Assembly: GCA_017987115.1 (NCBI GenBank)
Contig: JAGNUG010000018.1
Span: 1 to 46,311, forward strand
DNA length: 46,311 nucleotides
DNA from: Flavobacteriales bacterium
GTDB lineage: Bacteria; Bacteroidota; Bacteroidia; Flavobacteriales_F; PHOS-HE28
Direction of reading: 5' to 3'
How positions within the stretch are numbered: the first letter of the stretch is position 1; every line of letters begins with the position of its first letter. The translations under genes were made by a program, and so were the position numbers. The notes under the pieces were generated by a model. That model saw nothing but the letters and a program-made list of their open reading frames with translations. It did not search any database and was not told where the DNA came from. Of this stretch, positions 25,981 to 34,587 are shown one piece after another.

Positions 25981-27990
25981 ATGACCCACCTTTCAATGAA
26001 CAACCGTCAACAGCATGGGGCCAAGCTTCTGCGGCATTTGGTATTCACGTGTGTCCTGGTGCAGATGGCATTGTTCTCCTGGACCGTTCAAGCCCAAACC
26101 AATGGGTTGGACAGCTTGAAGTATGCAGCATCGAACACAATGGCACCCGACACATTGCGTGCTCAGGCTTTGGGAGACCTTGCAAAGGGGTTCGCCGGAA
26201 TGGGTATGGAAGACAGTGCGTTGGTAACTGCCCGTGAACTTGTTCGCTTTTGCACGCGGATCAAAGCGACCGAACGCATTATGCTAGCCAAAGGAATGCT
26301 TGGAAAATTGCATGGCATGGTCGGAGCATATGATAGCGCGCGTTACTATTTGGAGGCAGTACGTGACCACCATCATACACTCAAGAATACGACTCAAGAA
26401 TCCGAAGCCGAGCTTTCCATAGGGTTGAGCTACCACCTTCAGGGTTATTACCCACAAGCTATTACCCATTGCATGAAAGGGATACAACTTGCGGAGGATA
26501 TATTGGATACAGCAACTCTTGCGCACGGCTATGTTAACCTCTCCGCCATCTATGTTGATGTGCAGCAACCGGATCAAGCGATCATTCCATTGGAAAAGGC
26601 CATAGTCCTGATGCGTGCAACGCGAAACCCTCGCATTCGCAATGCGTTGGGACAAATGGGTATAATCCATAATATGAAAGGGGACCATGTGATCGCGCTT
26701 CAATTCTTGGAAGAATCCCTTGCGTTGTGCTTGGAGGACGGTGACATGCAATCGGCCTCCAGAATACTCAATGACATGGGCCACACACAGCGCGAATTGC
26801 GTCGCTACCCCGAGGCTCTCGCCAGCTACTCCCAGGCCGCAGCGCTCACCCGATCATCCTACACCCTCATCCAGAATAAGATCGGCGAAGGGGCCACCCA
26901 CATCGCGATGGGCAATGCAAATAAGGCCATCCCATTGCTGAAAGAAGCAGCGGAAATGGCCAAGGTGGACGATGACCTTGCGGATGAGGCGGCTGCGTAT
27001 AAGGAGCTGAGCATGGCATACACGGACTTAGGGAATACCGAGAAGGCTTTTCTGGTCTTCAAACAACACATCGAACTGCGCGATTCGCTCATAAGCAAAG
27101 AGAACACGCGCGAGATGACCCGCGTAGAAATGAACTACTCGTTCGAAAAGACAAAACTCGCTGACAGCTTGTCCAATGAAGCCGAAAAAGAACAAGCCCG
27201 ATCGGAGAACCTAAGGATCCTGACCAAAGAAAAGAACCGTAGAGATCTATTGTTACTTTCAGGTCTCGGCTTGCTGGTATTCGCAGGAGCCCTCGGACAT
27301 AGGCTTCGCGAAACACGAAGATCGCGCACTGCTATCCAAAAGGAAAAAGACATCAGCGAAGGACTTTTGCTGAACATCCTGCCCGCCGAAGTGGCCGCAG
27401 AACTCAAGGCCAAAGGCGAGGCCGCTGCCGTGCAGATCGATCTGGTCACCGTGCTCTTCACCGACTTCAAAGGCTTTACCGCGCTCAGCGAATTGCTCAG
27501 TCCACGCGAATTGGTAAACGACCTTAATGAATGCTTCAGCGGTTTTGATCGTATAACCGGAGAATACGGCATTGAGAAGATAAAGACCTTCGGTGATGCC
27601 TATATGGCCGCCGGAGGATTGCCCACCCCCAACGCCACCCACGCTAGGGATGTGGTACAAGCTGCTTTGGAAATGCGCGACTTCGTGGCCAAGGAAAAGG
27701 CACGCAAGATCGCGGCAGGGCTGCCCTTTTTCGAGGTCCGTATCGGTATTCACACCGGCCCTGTGGTAGCAGGTATCGTGGGCGTGAAGAAGTTCCAATA
27801 CGACATCTGGGGCGATACGGTGAACACGGCAAGCCGCATGGAATCATCCGGGGAAGTTGGGCAAGTGAACATTAGTGAAGCGACCCATGAATTGGTGAAG
27901 GACGAGCCGGGTCTCTCATTCACTTCCCGTGGAAAAGTGCATACCAAGGGGAAGGGAGAAATGGAGATGTACTTTGTGAAAAGGATCTGA
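25981..27990 (+). CDS. TPR-transmembrane class III adenylate cyclase
   Basis: This 669-residue protein has a signal peptide (about residues 10-38, ending TVQAQ). A periplasmic TPR array covers roughly 60-370 (AHGYVNLSAIYVDVQQPDQAIIPLEKAI, ILNDMGHTQRELRRYPEALASYSQAA). A transmembrane helix lies at 421-440, then a coiled linker. The class III cyclase domain (about 470-665) is complete: metal ligands D495 (VLFTDFKGFT) and D539 (KTFGDAYMA), adenine-selecting K535 and D608 (YDIWGDTVN), and transition-state residues N615 and R619. These residues predict ATP as substrate and cAMP as product, with catalysis in the cytoplasm. The plan matches the two TPR kinases nearby, with cyclase as output. The start could also be the second Met (MNNRQQ). 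Confidence 0.93.
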   Translation: MTHLSMNNRQQHGAKLLRHLVFTCVLVQMALFSWTVQAQTNGLDSLKYAASNTMAPDTLRAQALGDLAKGFAGMGMEDSALVTARELVRFCTRIKATERIMLAKGMLGKLHGMVGAYDSARYYLEAVRDHHHTLKNTTQESEAELSIGLSYHLQGYYPQAITHCMKGIQLAEDILDTATLAHGYVNLSAIYVDVQQPDQAIIPLEKAIVLMRATRNPRIRNALGQMGIIHNMKGDHVIALQFLEESLALCLEDGDMQSASRILNDMGHTQRELRRYPEALASYSQAAALTRSSYTLIQNKIGEGATHIAMGNANKAIPLLKEAAEMAKVDDDLADEAAAYKELSMAYTDLGNTEKAFLVFKQHIELRDSLISKENTREMTRVEMNYSFEKTKLADSLSNEAEKEQARSENLRILTKEKNRRDLLLLSGLGLLVFAGALGHRLRETRRSRTAIQKEKDISEGLLLNILPAEVAAELKAKGEAAAVQIDLVTVLFTDFKGFTALSELLSPRELVNDLNECFSGFDRITGEYGIEKIKTFGDAYMAAGGLPTPNATHARDVVQAALEMRDFVAKEKARKIAAGLPFFEVRIGIHTGPVVAGIVGVKKFQYDIWGDTVNTASRMESSGEVGQVNISEATHELVKDEPGLSFTSRGKVHTKGKGEMEMYFVKRI

Positions 27991-28453
27991 ATTCAAGGTA
28001 GGCAGCATTTGTGGGTCAAAGCGCAGAGGACACTGATAGTTAAATGAAATCTCACAGTCGCAACCACAGGAACCCACGAAAGATCGTGAGAAGTATTATC
28101 CCATTTGGCAGCAATTTCATCGGAATGATATTTCGGTGCCCTAGAGCATGCGCTGTTCCCAAGATCAACTCGACCTACTCAGTTCGTGTTGTTTCGGATG
28201 CGCAGCACGACAGGTCATCACATGTCTTTAGACGCAGCCACAGAAAGGGTTTTGTGGACAAAAAGATTGAAAGCGAAGACGTTCGATCCTTACCGATGAA
28301 TCCTTTCGCATATTCTCGTTGGCGTACTACTAAAGTGCTATTGTACCAGGTCATTGATCGACAGTACTTCGCAAACGAAAAAATAACTCGCTACCTGAAG
28401 TCCATAGATTACTTTCGATACGAAAAGCAACCATGCTAACTCAATTGCCCACC
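27991..28453 (+). other. 463-bp intergenic region with a doubtful 131-codon ORF
   Basis: An open frame at 28044-28439 is longer than most chance frames here (starts MKSHSRNHRNPRKIV, Arg/Ser/Lys-rich, no domain). Its codon pattern does not look like its neighbours', and it ends just inside the preferred start region of the next gene. I do not call it a gene. The remaining sequence should carry the promoter of the delta-60 protein. Confidence 0.3.
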
Positions 28454-30034
28454 ATGAAACAAATGCTCTCCCTACTTATTCTTTGCGCCAGTTATTCAAC
28501 TGTATTTGCCCAGCCCGGCTACTTGGATATAAACTTTGGCGACGGCGGTACTGTGGTGGTGCCACATTTGGCCAGCGGGTTGGATGACCGAGCGACTTGT
28601 GCCTTAGTGCAGCCGGACCAGACGATCTTAGTGGCTGCACGATCTTTTAGTGGCACTACTTGGGACCTCGCTCTTCTTCGTTTCAATGCCGATGGTACAA
28701 CAGACCCAAGCTTCGGAAACAACGGCGCGATCATACACAGTTTTGCCGACGGTAACGAGATCGCTTCTTCAATTGCATTGGATGTTCAAGGCAGGATCCT
28801 GGTTTGTGGAACGGCGTATAGCGATGTGGCGAACACCACTTCGGACATATTCATCGCTCGATTTTTGGCCAATGGAAACTTGGATGTTTCATTCAATGAT
28901 GGTTTCGGATTTCTTATCCGAAGCGTGCACCAAACAGAAGATGGTGAGCGGGGCCATGTTGTGATCGCACAGCCAGATGGAAAGATCATGATGGTAGGAC
29001 AAACCGGCCCGAGCCTTTATCCTGAGATCCTTCACGAACGCTATCTGGAAGACGGCACAATGGATATTACACTGCAAGGCGACGGTTCTTCCTTGCCATA
29101 CACAGGTACCAGCGGAGCACATGCACTTGCTGGCATAGTGGACGGCAACGGCAACCTGTTGCTCGCTGGATATGCAAGGCCGGTCGGTGGCTCAAACGAA
29201 TCGACACTACTGTTCTCGATAGATCCCAATGGTGATATAACGAACGGATTCGGTGAAAGCAACGGAGTTACGTTGAACACCGCGACAAGCCCTAGCCAAG
29301 CCAACGCGATCGCGATAGCACCAAATGGAATGGTGCTTACTGGGGGCATACACCAGGTCACGAGCATCCAACAAATGATCTCGCGCTACACAGCAGACGG
29401 CCTTGTCGATAACTCATTCGGCACTGATGGTAGTGTTTACCTTCATACCGCGTCAACCTATAGCGACGTTGTCAATGACATTCTTGTGGACAGCGATGGT
29501 AAGATCCTGGTGGCCGGTTCATTCGGCAATGCCATGCAAGGCAGGAACTGGGTAGTGTCGCGATTGAATGCCGATGGCAGCTATGATCTAACGTTCAATA
29601 ACACCGGATCGAATGTGGATGAGACCGATGATGGAGATGCGGATTGCGTTCAGCTAGCACTGTTCAGCAACGGTAAGATCCTTGGTGCAGGTTGGGCAAG
29701 AGTGGATGGAAATAACCACATCGTGTTGCGCAAATACATGAAGGATCTGAGTACATCCGTGGAAAACGTTCAAGGTCGTTCATTGCTTAGTGCTTTTCCG
29801 AACCCAACAACCCAGAACATCATGATCACCTTCACCTTACAACAAGAGGACAAGATCACGCTTAGTCTGTTGGACGCACAGGGTCGAGTCGTGCAAGAAA
29901 ACATTTCGAGCGGATCATTAGCTGAAGGCGAGCATCGCATCAGCGTGGACATTCAGCAACTTCCTGAAGGTCTTTATGAACTCGATCTGCGTGGTACCGA
30001 ACATCGTTGGACGACTCGTATCGTAAAGAATTAA
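28454..30034 (+). CDS. T9SS-sorted delta-60 repeat protein
   Basis: This 526-residue protein starts at ATG 28454, giving a clean signal peptide (MKQMLSLLILCASYSTVFAQ); a start at 28433 adds seven residues. Residues 25-430 are about eight delta-60 repeats, recognisable by F.nDGt.D.sFG..G units (RFNADGTTDPSFGNNG, RFLANGNLDVSFNDG, RYTADGLVDNSFGTDG, RLNADGSYDLTFN) alternating with QPDGKI[ML]..G strands. These probably form a beta-propeller-like fold. The last 80 residues are a T9SS type A sorting domain (LSAFPNPTTQNIMITF, LLDAQGRVVQ, LPEGLYELDL, RIVKN). It is cell-surface or secreted; the substrate is unknown. Confidence 0.92.
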   Translation: MKQMLSLLILCASYSTVFAQPGYLDINFGDGGTVVVPHLASGLDDRATCALVQPDQTILVAARSFSGTTWDLALLRFNADGTTDPSFGNNGAIIHSFADGNEIASSIALDVQGRILVCGTAYSDVANTTSDIFIARFLANGNLDVSFNDGFGFLIRSVHQTEDGERGHVVIAQPDGKIMMVGQTGPSLYPEILHERYLEDGTMDITLQGDGSSLPYTGTSGAHALAGIVDGNGNLLLAGYARPVGGSNESTLLFSIDPNGDITNGFGESNGVTLNTATSPSQANAIAIAPNGMVLTGGIHQVTSIQQMISRYTADGLVDNSFGTDGSVYLHTASTYSDVVNDILVDSDGKILVAGSFGNAMQGRNWVVSRLNADGSYDLTFNNTGSNVDETDDGDADCVQLALFSNGKILGAGWARVDGNNHIVLRKYMKDLSTSVENVQGRSLLSAFPNPTTQNIMITFTLQQEDKITLSLLDAQGRVVQENISSGSLAEGEHRISVDIQQLPEGLYELDLRGTEHRWTTRIVKN

Positions 30035-30100
30035 ATGTCTTCGGTCTGATAATGCACGTATCGGACGATCATCTGATCTTCTCATCATCTGATCTCCACT

Positions 30101-30678
30101 GTGCACATCCAACACCTATCCACCTGCTCTACTTGCCAACGTATCCTGAACGTGATACCGGACCTGAAGCACTTTGCGTTGCAGGACATTAAGACCAAAC
30201 CGATCACCGCCAAACAGTTGGAGGAATTGAAGAAAACGGTTGGTAGTTATGAAGCGTTGACCTGCAAAGCGAGCACGAACGTTACTTGGTGGAAAAGCAT
30301 TTTAAAAAGCCTGTGATCGTTACCGGATACCCTGCTACGATCAAAGCATTCTACATGCGCAACAACGGTCCCGGCGACCTTGGCTACAGTGAAAAAGGTA
30401 AGACCGTCGCGGCCATGGACGTGTTGTTCCCCGGCATCGGAGATCTCTTCGGGGGTAGCCAACGCGAAGAACACCTCGACGTTCTCGAAGCACGCATGAA
30501 GGACATGAACGTACCCGTTGAAGAACTCGATTGGTATTTGGATACGCGCCGTTTCGGCACCGTACCTCACGCTGGTTTTGGACTTGGTCTGGAACGTTTT
30601 GTGCTGTTCGCTACCGGCATGGGGAATATTCGGGATGTTATTCCGTTCCCGCGGTTCCCGGGTGGGGCGGAGTTTTGA
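30101..30678 (+). pseudogene. recombinant pseudogene: arsC-like 5' part joined to asnS 3' part
   Basis: Nucleotides 30101-30262 align without gaps to the first 162 nt of the arsC-like gene at 25167 ([29 protein letters not shown]), starting from a GTG. Nucleotides 30259-30678 align without gaps to the last 420 nt of asnS (24695-25114), including motif 3 ([10 protein letters not shown]) and the stop position. The two parts share only GACC (30259-30262), matching GATC at 25325-25328 in the arsC-like gene and GATC at 24695-24698 in asnS. The asnS part is out of frame with the arsC part, so the joined ORF ends at 30314-30316. The asnS part has no internal stops and could at most start at ATG 30340 or GTG 30286, but it lacks motifs 1 and 2. 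Confidence 0.9.
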
Positions 30679-30909
30679 TCCGCTTATCGGATCGGAAAAT
30701 GGTCACCAGTTAAAGCACGTAGCATTGGCTCGTGTTCCCATTTTCGGTTCCTTATCTTGCTGGAATACCACCTTCTAGGAGCTGACCACCTCCATTCAAC
30801 GAGCGCTTTGAAGCGTCCGACCGCCGAGTGTAAAGCGTTGTCGAACTTTGGGTGTATTCCTTTCGAAGTCGAATTCCAGTGGTCAACTTTGTATTAGTAA
30901 ACACTGTTG

Positions 30910-31344
30910 ATGTCTGATATCCTATCCATCGATCTGATCAAGAGTTTGCGCAAGCAGGAACGTCGCCTGAAGCGGCGATCCGGCATTCGTGTGATCGTGC
31001 AGAAAGTGACCGCGAATGGTGTGAATATGTTGTGCAACGCTTGGCGACCTGGTCTTCCGTTCTTGCAAGGTCATCTGGAAGAGCACGAGATCGTATCCCT
31101 TGCGCACGAAGCACTTCGGCCACTAACAAAATTAGGATTGCGGCCCTTGATCAGTGTGGTCAATAGGCGGTCAATGCGGGATGCTGCAAAGCGAACGAAG
31201 CGCGACCCGTTCCATTTCCTTGCGGCCATGCACAATGCGGGTCTTGATTCGATCGGTCCAACTGCCCCGGAGAACATATCCAAGGAGGAAGTTGAACGAC
31301 GCATCGCATTGTTGAACGCGAACAGCGGTACACGCGTTTCTTGA
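30910..31344 (+). CDS. conserved-looking small basic protein, unknown function
   Basis: This 144-residue protein starts at ATG 30910 (MSDILSIDLIKSLRKQ). It is soluble and basic, with no signal peptide. Two regions stand out: a basic N-terminus (KQERRLKRRSG) and a C-terminal part with KRTKRDPFHFLAAMHNAGL and a helical EEVERRIALLNA end. I do not recognise the family. Its 3' three quarters recur at 33253-33638, after the GT-C-like gene, 97% identical over 386 bp. An imperfect promoter-like CAACTTTG lies about 20 nt upstream of the start. Confidence 0.7.
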   Translation: MSDILSIDLIKSLRKQERRLKRRSGIRVIVQKVTANGVNMLCNAWRPGLPFLQGHLEEHEIVSLAHEALRPLTKLGLRPLISVVNRRSMRDAAKRTKRDPFHFLAAMHNAGLDSIGPTAPENISKEEVERRIALLNANSGTRVS

Positions 31345-31403
31345 TCGGATCTCTACACCGTACCAGACAGATGGTCGTGAATATGCCGGCGGCGCGGTGA
31401 TCA
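31018..31403 (+). repeat. 386-bp direct repeat, copy 1
   Basis: This copy runs from within the small unknown gene through its stop and 59 nt beyond, to GGTGATCA. It matches 33253-33638 with equal length and about 11 mismatches by eye. The outer flanks are unrelated. The two copies bracket the GT-C-like gene. Confidence 0.9.
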
Positions 31404-31527
31404 CGTGTTCGTTGGGAGTTCCAAGGTTGTTGTTGTGGTGGTGGAGGTGGCGAAGTGATCCTCTTCCCGGTTTGATGTCTGCAGCGATGTACTCAAGTGT
31501 GTTGCGCTACATTCGGTCGCCGTAGCA

Positions 31528-33153
31528 ATGACCTTGAAGCTGAACTCACTTGTTGTCCGTGCACTTTTTTTGGTGGTTCCTTTACTGTTGTTCGGGTTAT
31601 CGCGTAAGGTGCATAATGCGAGCGGTGACTTCTCGATCACTTACATCGACCCGGAATATCTTCACTTGTACAACGGCATTGCGATCGCCGATGGACAACT
31701 TGATGTTGGTTATACAGCGCACCCGGGAACACCGCTGCAGTATGTGATAGCCGTTGCGGCGCGCATTCATTTTGCGTTCGCTGATGCATCTTCTTTTGTT
31801 GATCATTTTATCGATCATCCACAGGAATACATTACTTCCGCGAACGTGTTGTTGAACTTGATATTGTCGGTTTGCTTGTTCTATTTAGGGCTGCTAACGT
31901 TTCGATATAGTGGCTCCATCGCGATCGCACTGGCGGTGCAATTGTGTGTGTTCGGCCACTATGCCATCGTGTTCCTGACCGGACGATTATTTCCCGAAGG
32001 CCTTATGCTAATACCGTTGCTGGTGGTGATCTTACTCGTGATCCGGAACATTTATACTGACCCACGAATAACGCGAAAAGAGTTGCTATTTTTTGCTCTT
32101 CCTATAGGGTTCGGTATCGCGTGTAAACTCACTTTCGCACCGTTACTTTTTATTCCGTTGATCCTATTACGGACCAACATTCGGCAGAAGGTCGAACTGG
32201 TCACTTATTCCTTGGTAGCCTTTTTGCTTTTCGCATACCCAGTTGTTCTGCACTTCCACGATTTCTACGAATGGACAGGAGGCATGGCGGTACATAGTGG
32301 CAAATATGGCGGTGGTTCCAAGGGTTTTATCGATCTTGAACAAGCAGCGTTGAACTTGAAGGAACTGTTTACGTTTGATCCAAGATTCTTTTTTGTCACG
32401 CTCTGTGCATGTGGTATTGCAATTGTCAGTTCGTTCGTTCCATCGTCTGCACTAAACTTAACCTTCGGGAGGATCCGCCGGGCGATCCTGGCTGTTTCCA
32501 CCGCACTTTTCGTAGCTGTTCTGTTGACGATCAAACACTTCGCTCTGCACTATTTTACTCCGTTCTATTGTTTCAACGTTCTACTGATCGTACTTGCTGG
32601 CATCTTACTTATTCGCACTGGTCGTAACGCAACGTTCACCGCAAGGCGGATGTGGATCCCGTTTGCCATGACACTTCCGCTTGTGCTTTTTGGTTGCAAA
32701 CAAACACTTGAAGCACTCTTCTATCAACAGAACATTACCACCGAAAAAACGGTTGCGGCCATGGAGGTGAATGCTATGATCACGGCCCAAATTCCCATTG
32801 TCATTCTTGCACCGTATTCCGGATCCCCATTCGTCGCTTATGCGCACATGAATGGATTAAAAATGAGTTACAACGCCAAGAGCAGATTCAAAGATCGGTT
32901 GATCGAACGCTTCCCCATGTCTTACCATTATGTTCAATGGTCGCCGGATCTTTATTTCTTTGAAGAAGAGCGCTCGTGGAAGGAAGTTGCCGCGCAAGGT
33001 ATAGGACGGTTCTACTTGTATGTTGGTAACGAAGTCTCGCCCGGACTGGATGAAGTAAAAGCGCGAATGTCTGCCGCGTTTGGTGTATACTCCATCAATC
33101 AACTGCGCATCACTGAGCAAGGTGTTCTGTGGTTGGTCAAGTTGGAACAATAG
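31528..33153 (+). CDS. polytopic membrane protein, GT-C glycosyltransferase-like
   Basis: This 541-residue protein has about ten hydrophobic segments in the first 370 residues and a soluble C-terminal part of about 160 residues. TM1 (residues 9-24) is followed by an acidic extracytoplasmic loop (IDPEYLHLYNG..., then GYTAHPGTPLQYVIA). This is the arrangement of GT-C glycosyltransferases of the PMT/ArnT type, where an early loop acid is catalytic and lipid-phosphate sugar is the donor. The similarity is in architecture and loop motifs, not a firm family match. The gene sits alone between two copies of a 386-bp repeat, so it appears to have come in with the rearrangement. It could act on glycans or lipids of the cell surface; a polysaccharide deacetylase gene lies just beyond. 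Confidence 0.6.
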   Translation: MTLKLNSLVVRALFLVVPLLLFGLSRKVHNASGDFSITYIDPEYLHLYNGIAIADGQLDVGYTAHPGTPLQYVIAVAARIHFAFADASSFVDHFIDHPQEYITSANVLLNLILSVCLFYLGLLTFRYSGSIAIALAVQLCVFGHYAIVFLTGRLFPEGLMLIPLLVVILLVIRNIYTDPRITRKELLFFALPIGFGIACKLTFAPLLFIPLILLRTNIRQKVELVTYSLVAFLLFAYPVVLHFHDFYEWTGGMAVHSGKYGGGSKGFIDLEQAALNLKELFTFDPRFFFVTLCACGIAIVSSFVPSSALNLTFGRIRRAILAVSTALFVAVLLTIKHFALHYFTPFYCFNVLLIVLAGILLIRTGRNATFTARRMWIPFAMTLPLVLFGCKQTLEALFYQQNITTEKTVAAMEVNAMITAQIPIVILAPYSGSPFVAYAHMNGLKMSYNAKSRFKDRLIERFPMSYHYVQWSPDLYFFEEERSWKEVAAQGIGRFYLYVGNEVSPGLDEVKARMSAAFGVYSINQLRITEQGVLWLVKLEQ

Positions 33154-33252
33154 CCTGAATTACGCTGCGTGTGATAGCTTCTCCTTAGCGTCTGAATTCT
33201 ATTGAAAACGGCAACTTAGCAACCGCATCAAATTCTCAATACCCCCACGTGC

Positions 33253-33638
33253 GGTGTGAATATGTTGTGCAACGCTTGGCGACCTGGTCTTCCGTTCTTG
33301 CAAGGTCATCTGGAAGAGCACGAGATCGAATCCCTTGCGCACGAAGCACTTCGGCCACTAACAAAATTAGGATTGCGGCCCCTGGTCAGTGTGGTCAATA
33401 GGCGATCAATGCGCGATGCTGCAAAGCGAACGAAGCGCGACCCGTTCTATTTCCTTGCGGCCATGCACAATGCGGGTCTTGATCCGATCGGTCCAACTAC
33501 CCCGGAGAACATATCAAAGCAGGAAGTTGAACGACGCATCGCATTGTTGAACGCGAACAGCGGCACACGCGTTTCTTGATCGGATCTCTACACCGTACCA
33601 GACAGATGGTCGTGAATATGCCGGCGGCGCGGTGATCA
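33253..33638 (+). repeat. 386-bp direct repeat, copy 2
   Basis: This is the second copy of 31018-31403. It begins abruptly at GGTGTGAATATG and ends at GGTGATCA, 2 nt short of the polysaccharide deacetylase stop codon. Confidence 0.9.
33256..33579 (+). pseudogene. 5'-truncated second copy of the small unknown gene
   Basis: The reading frame (107 residues from GTG, or 105 from ATG 33262) matches residues 38-144 of the protein at 30910. The first 37 codons and the upstream region are missing. At least six amino-acid changes (for example V to E, H to Y, A to T, E to Q) among about 11 base changes suggest no constraint on one of the copies. Confidence 0.8.
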
Positions 33639-33640
33639 TC

Positions 33641-34561
33641 CTACTTCGGTAACGCGTCAAATTCACGTTGGATGTATTCGTCCAAAGGCTCTCGTTGCAA
33701 GAACCGTTTGCGGCTATCAGCATCCGATATATTCCTGTACACCCAAGAAATGCCCCACTTCTTATAATAGGTATCCTCTTGGTCGTAGAACGGATCGTTC
33801 AATGCTTCTTCGATCGAAATGAACTGGTATTCTCTTTCTGCCAAGGCGATGGTCAACCGTGCCAGATGATCTGCATTCAAGCGATTATCGTGGCACAAGT
33901 AGATGTGGTCCACGGTGCGGCCAGCGGTCCGCATTAGCACCGAGTCCGAGAAGGCGAACAACCGCAACGTATAAGTAATGTACTTTTCTGCAACGCGATC
34001 AGCATCTTCGATCAAGCCTTGCTGCAGTTTGTATTCATAAACAGCATTGTAGATGTAGTCTGAACTTTCCACCGTATAAGGTGATATACGATAGCCCTTG
34101 GACGCAAGGTGTTGACGAAAAGCCTGTTGCTGTAGAGAGTCTGCACCCAGGTCGTTGTAAGGAAATCGAAAATGGTGCAGTGGCTTGTTGGACAGCGCAG
34201 CCAAAATGCGGGTATGAGCTTCCCCTCTTTCTACCTCCGATGCAAAGGAGTCGACCGACAATTCTGAACACCTTGCATGGGTGTATGTATGGTTGCCCAA
34301 CGTACTGTTCCTGTGTGCTACCCAACGCTCCAATAAGCGCTTGTTGCTCGCTAATGAGTCGCCATGTTCCAGTTTGCCTTCATTGATGAAAATGGCTACC
34401 GGAATATCCAATGTGGTCAGCGTATCCAACAGACGTGACCGATACTGATCTTTTGCGAAGTAGCGCGTATTCGGAACATCATCAATTGTGATGGAGACCC
34501 TGCCTTGCCCGCTCACCACCACGGTCATCAACGCAAGAAACCCGATCAATACGTACTTCAT
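33641..34561 (-). CDS. polysaccharide deacetylase family protein (CE4-like)
   Basis: This 306-residue secreted protein starts at ATG 34561 (MKYVLIGFLALMTVVVSGQG signal peptide); an upstream extension to 34615 is unlikely. The NodB-type fold is indicated by ITIDDVP (D27-D28, catalytic and metal-binding acids) and by NHTYTH, the metal-binding H-x3-H motif. A later HHFRFPYNDLG region fits motif 3 of the family (RxPY). Members remove acetyl groups from chitin, peptidoglycan or other polysaccharides. The distal part has additional helices and a Tyr-rich end. It follows the S9 peptidase gene by 26 nt, so the two may be co-transcribed. Confidence 0.85.
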   Translation of the reverse strand: MKYVLIGFLALMTVVVSGQGRVSITIDDVPNTRYFAKDQYRSRLLDTLTTLDIPVAIFINEGKLEHGDSLASNKRLLERWVAHRNSTLGNHTYTHARCSELSVDSFASEVERGEAHTRILAALSNKPLHHFRFPYNDLGADSLQQQAFRQHLASKGYRISPYTVESSDYIYNAVYEYKLQQGLIEDADRVAEKYITYTLRLFAFSDSVLMRTAGRTVDHIYLCHDNRLNADHLARLTIALAEREYQFISIEEALNDPFYDQEDTYYKKWGISWVYRNISDADSRKRFLQREPLDEYIQREFDALPK

Positions 34562-34587
34562 CTTTTCACTTCGGTTCCCGATGAGGT

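Noticed and set aside
30286-30678. Stand-alone AsnRS-like enzyme
   Set aside because: It keeps only the last third of AsnS without motifs 1 and 2, begins at a recombination junction and has no recognisable start region, so a pseudogene is more likely. Expression data would be needed to reopen this.
31404-33252. Insertion sequence between the 386-bp repeats
   Set aside because: No transposase and no terminal inverted repeats were seen; the repeats are direct and contain part of a host-type gene.
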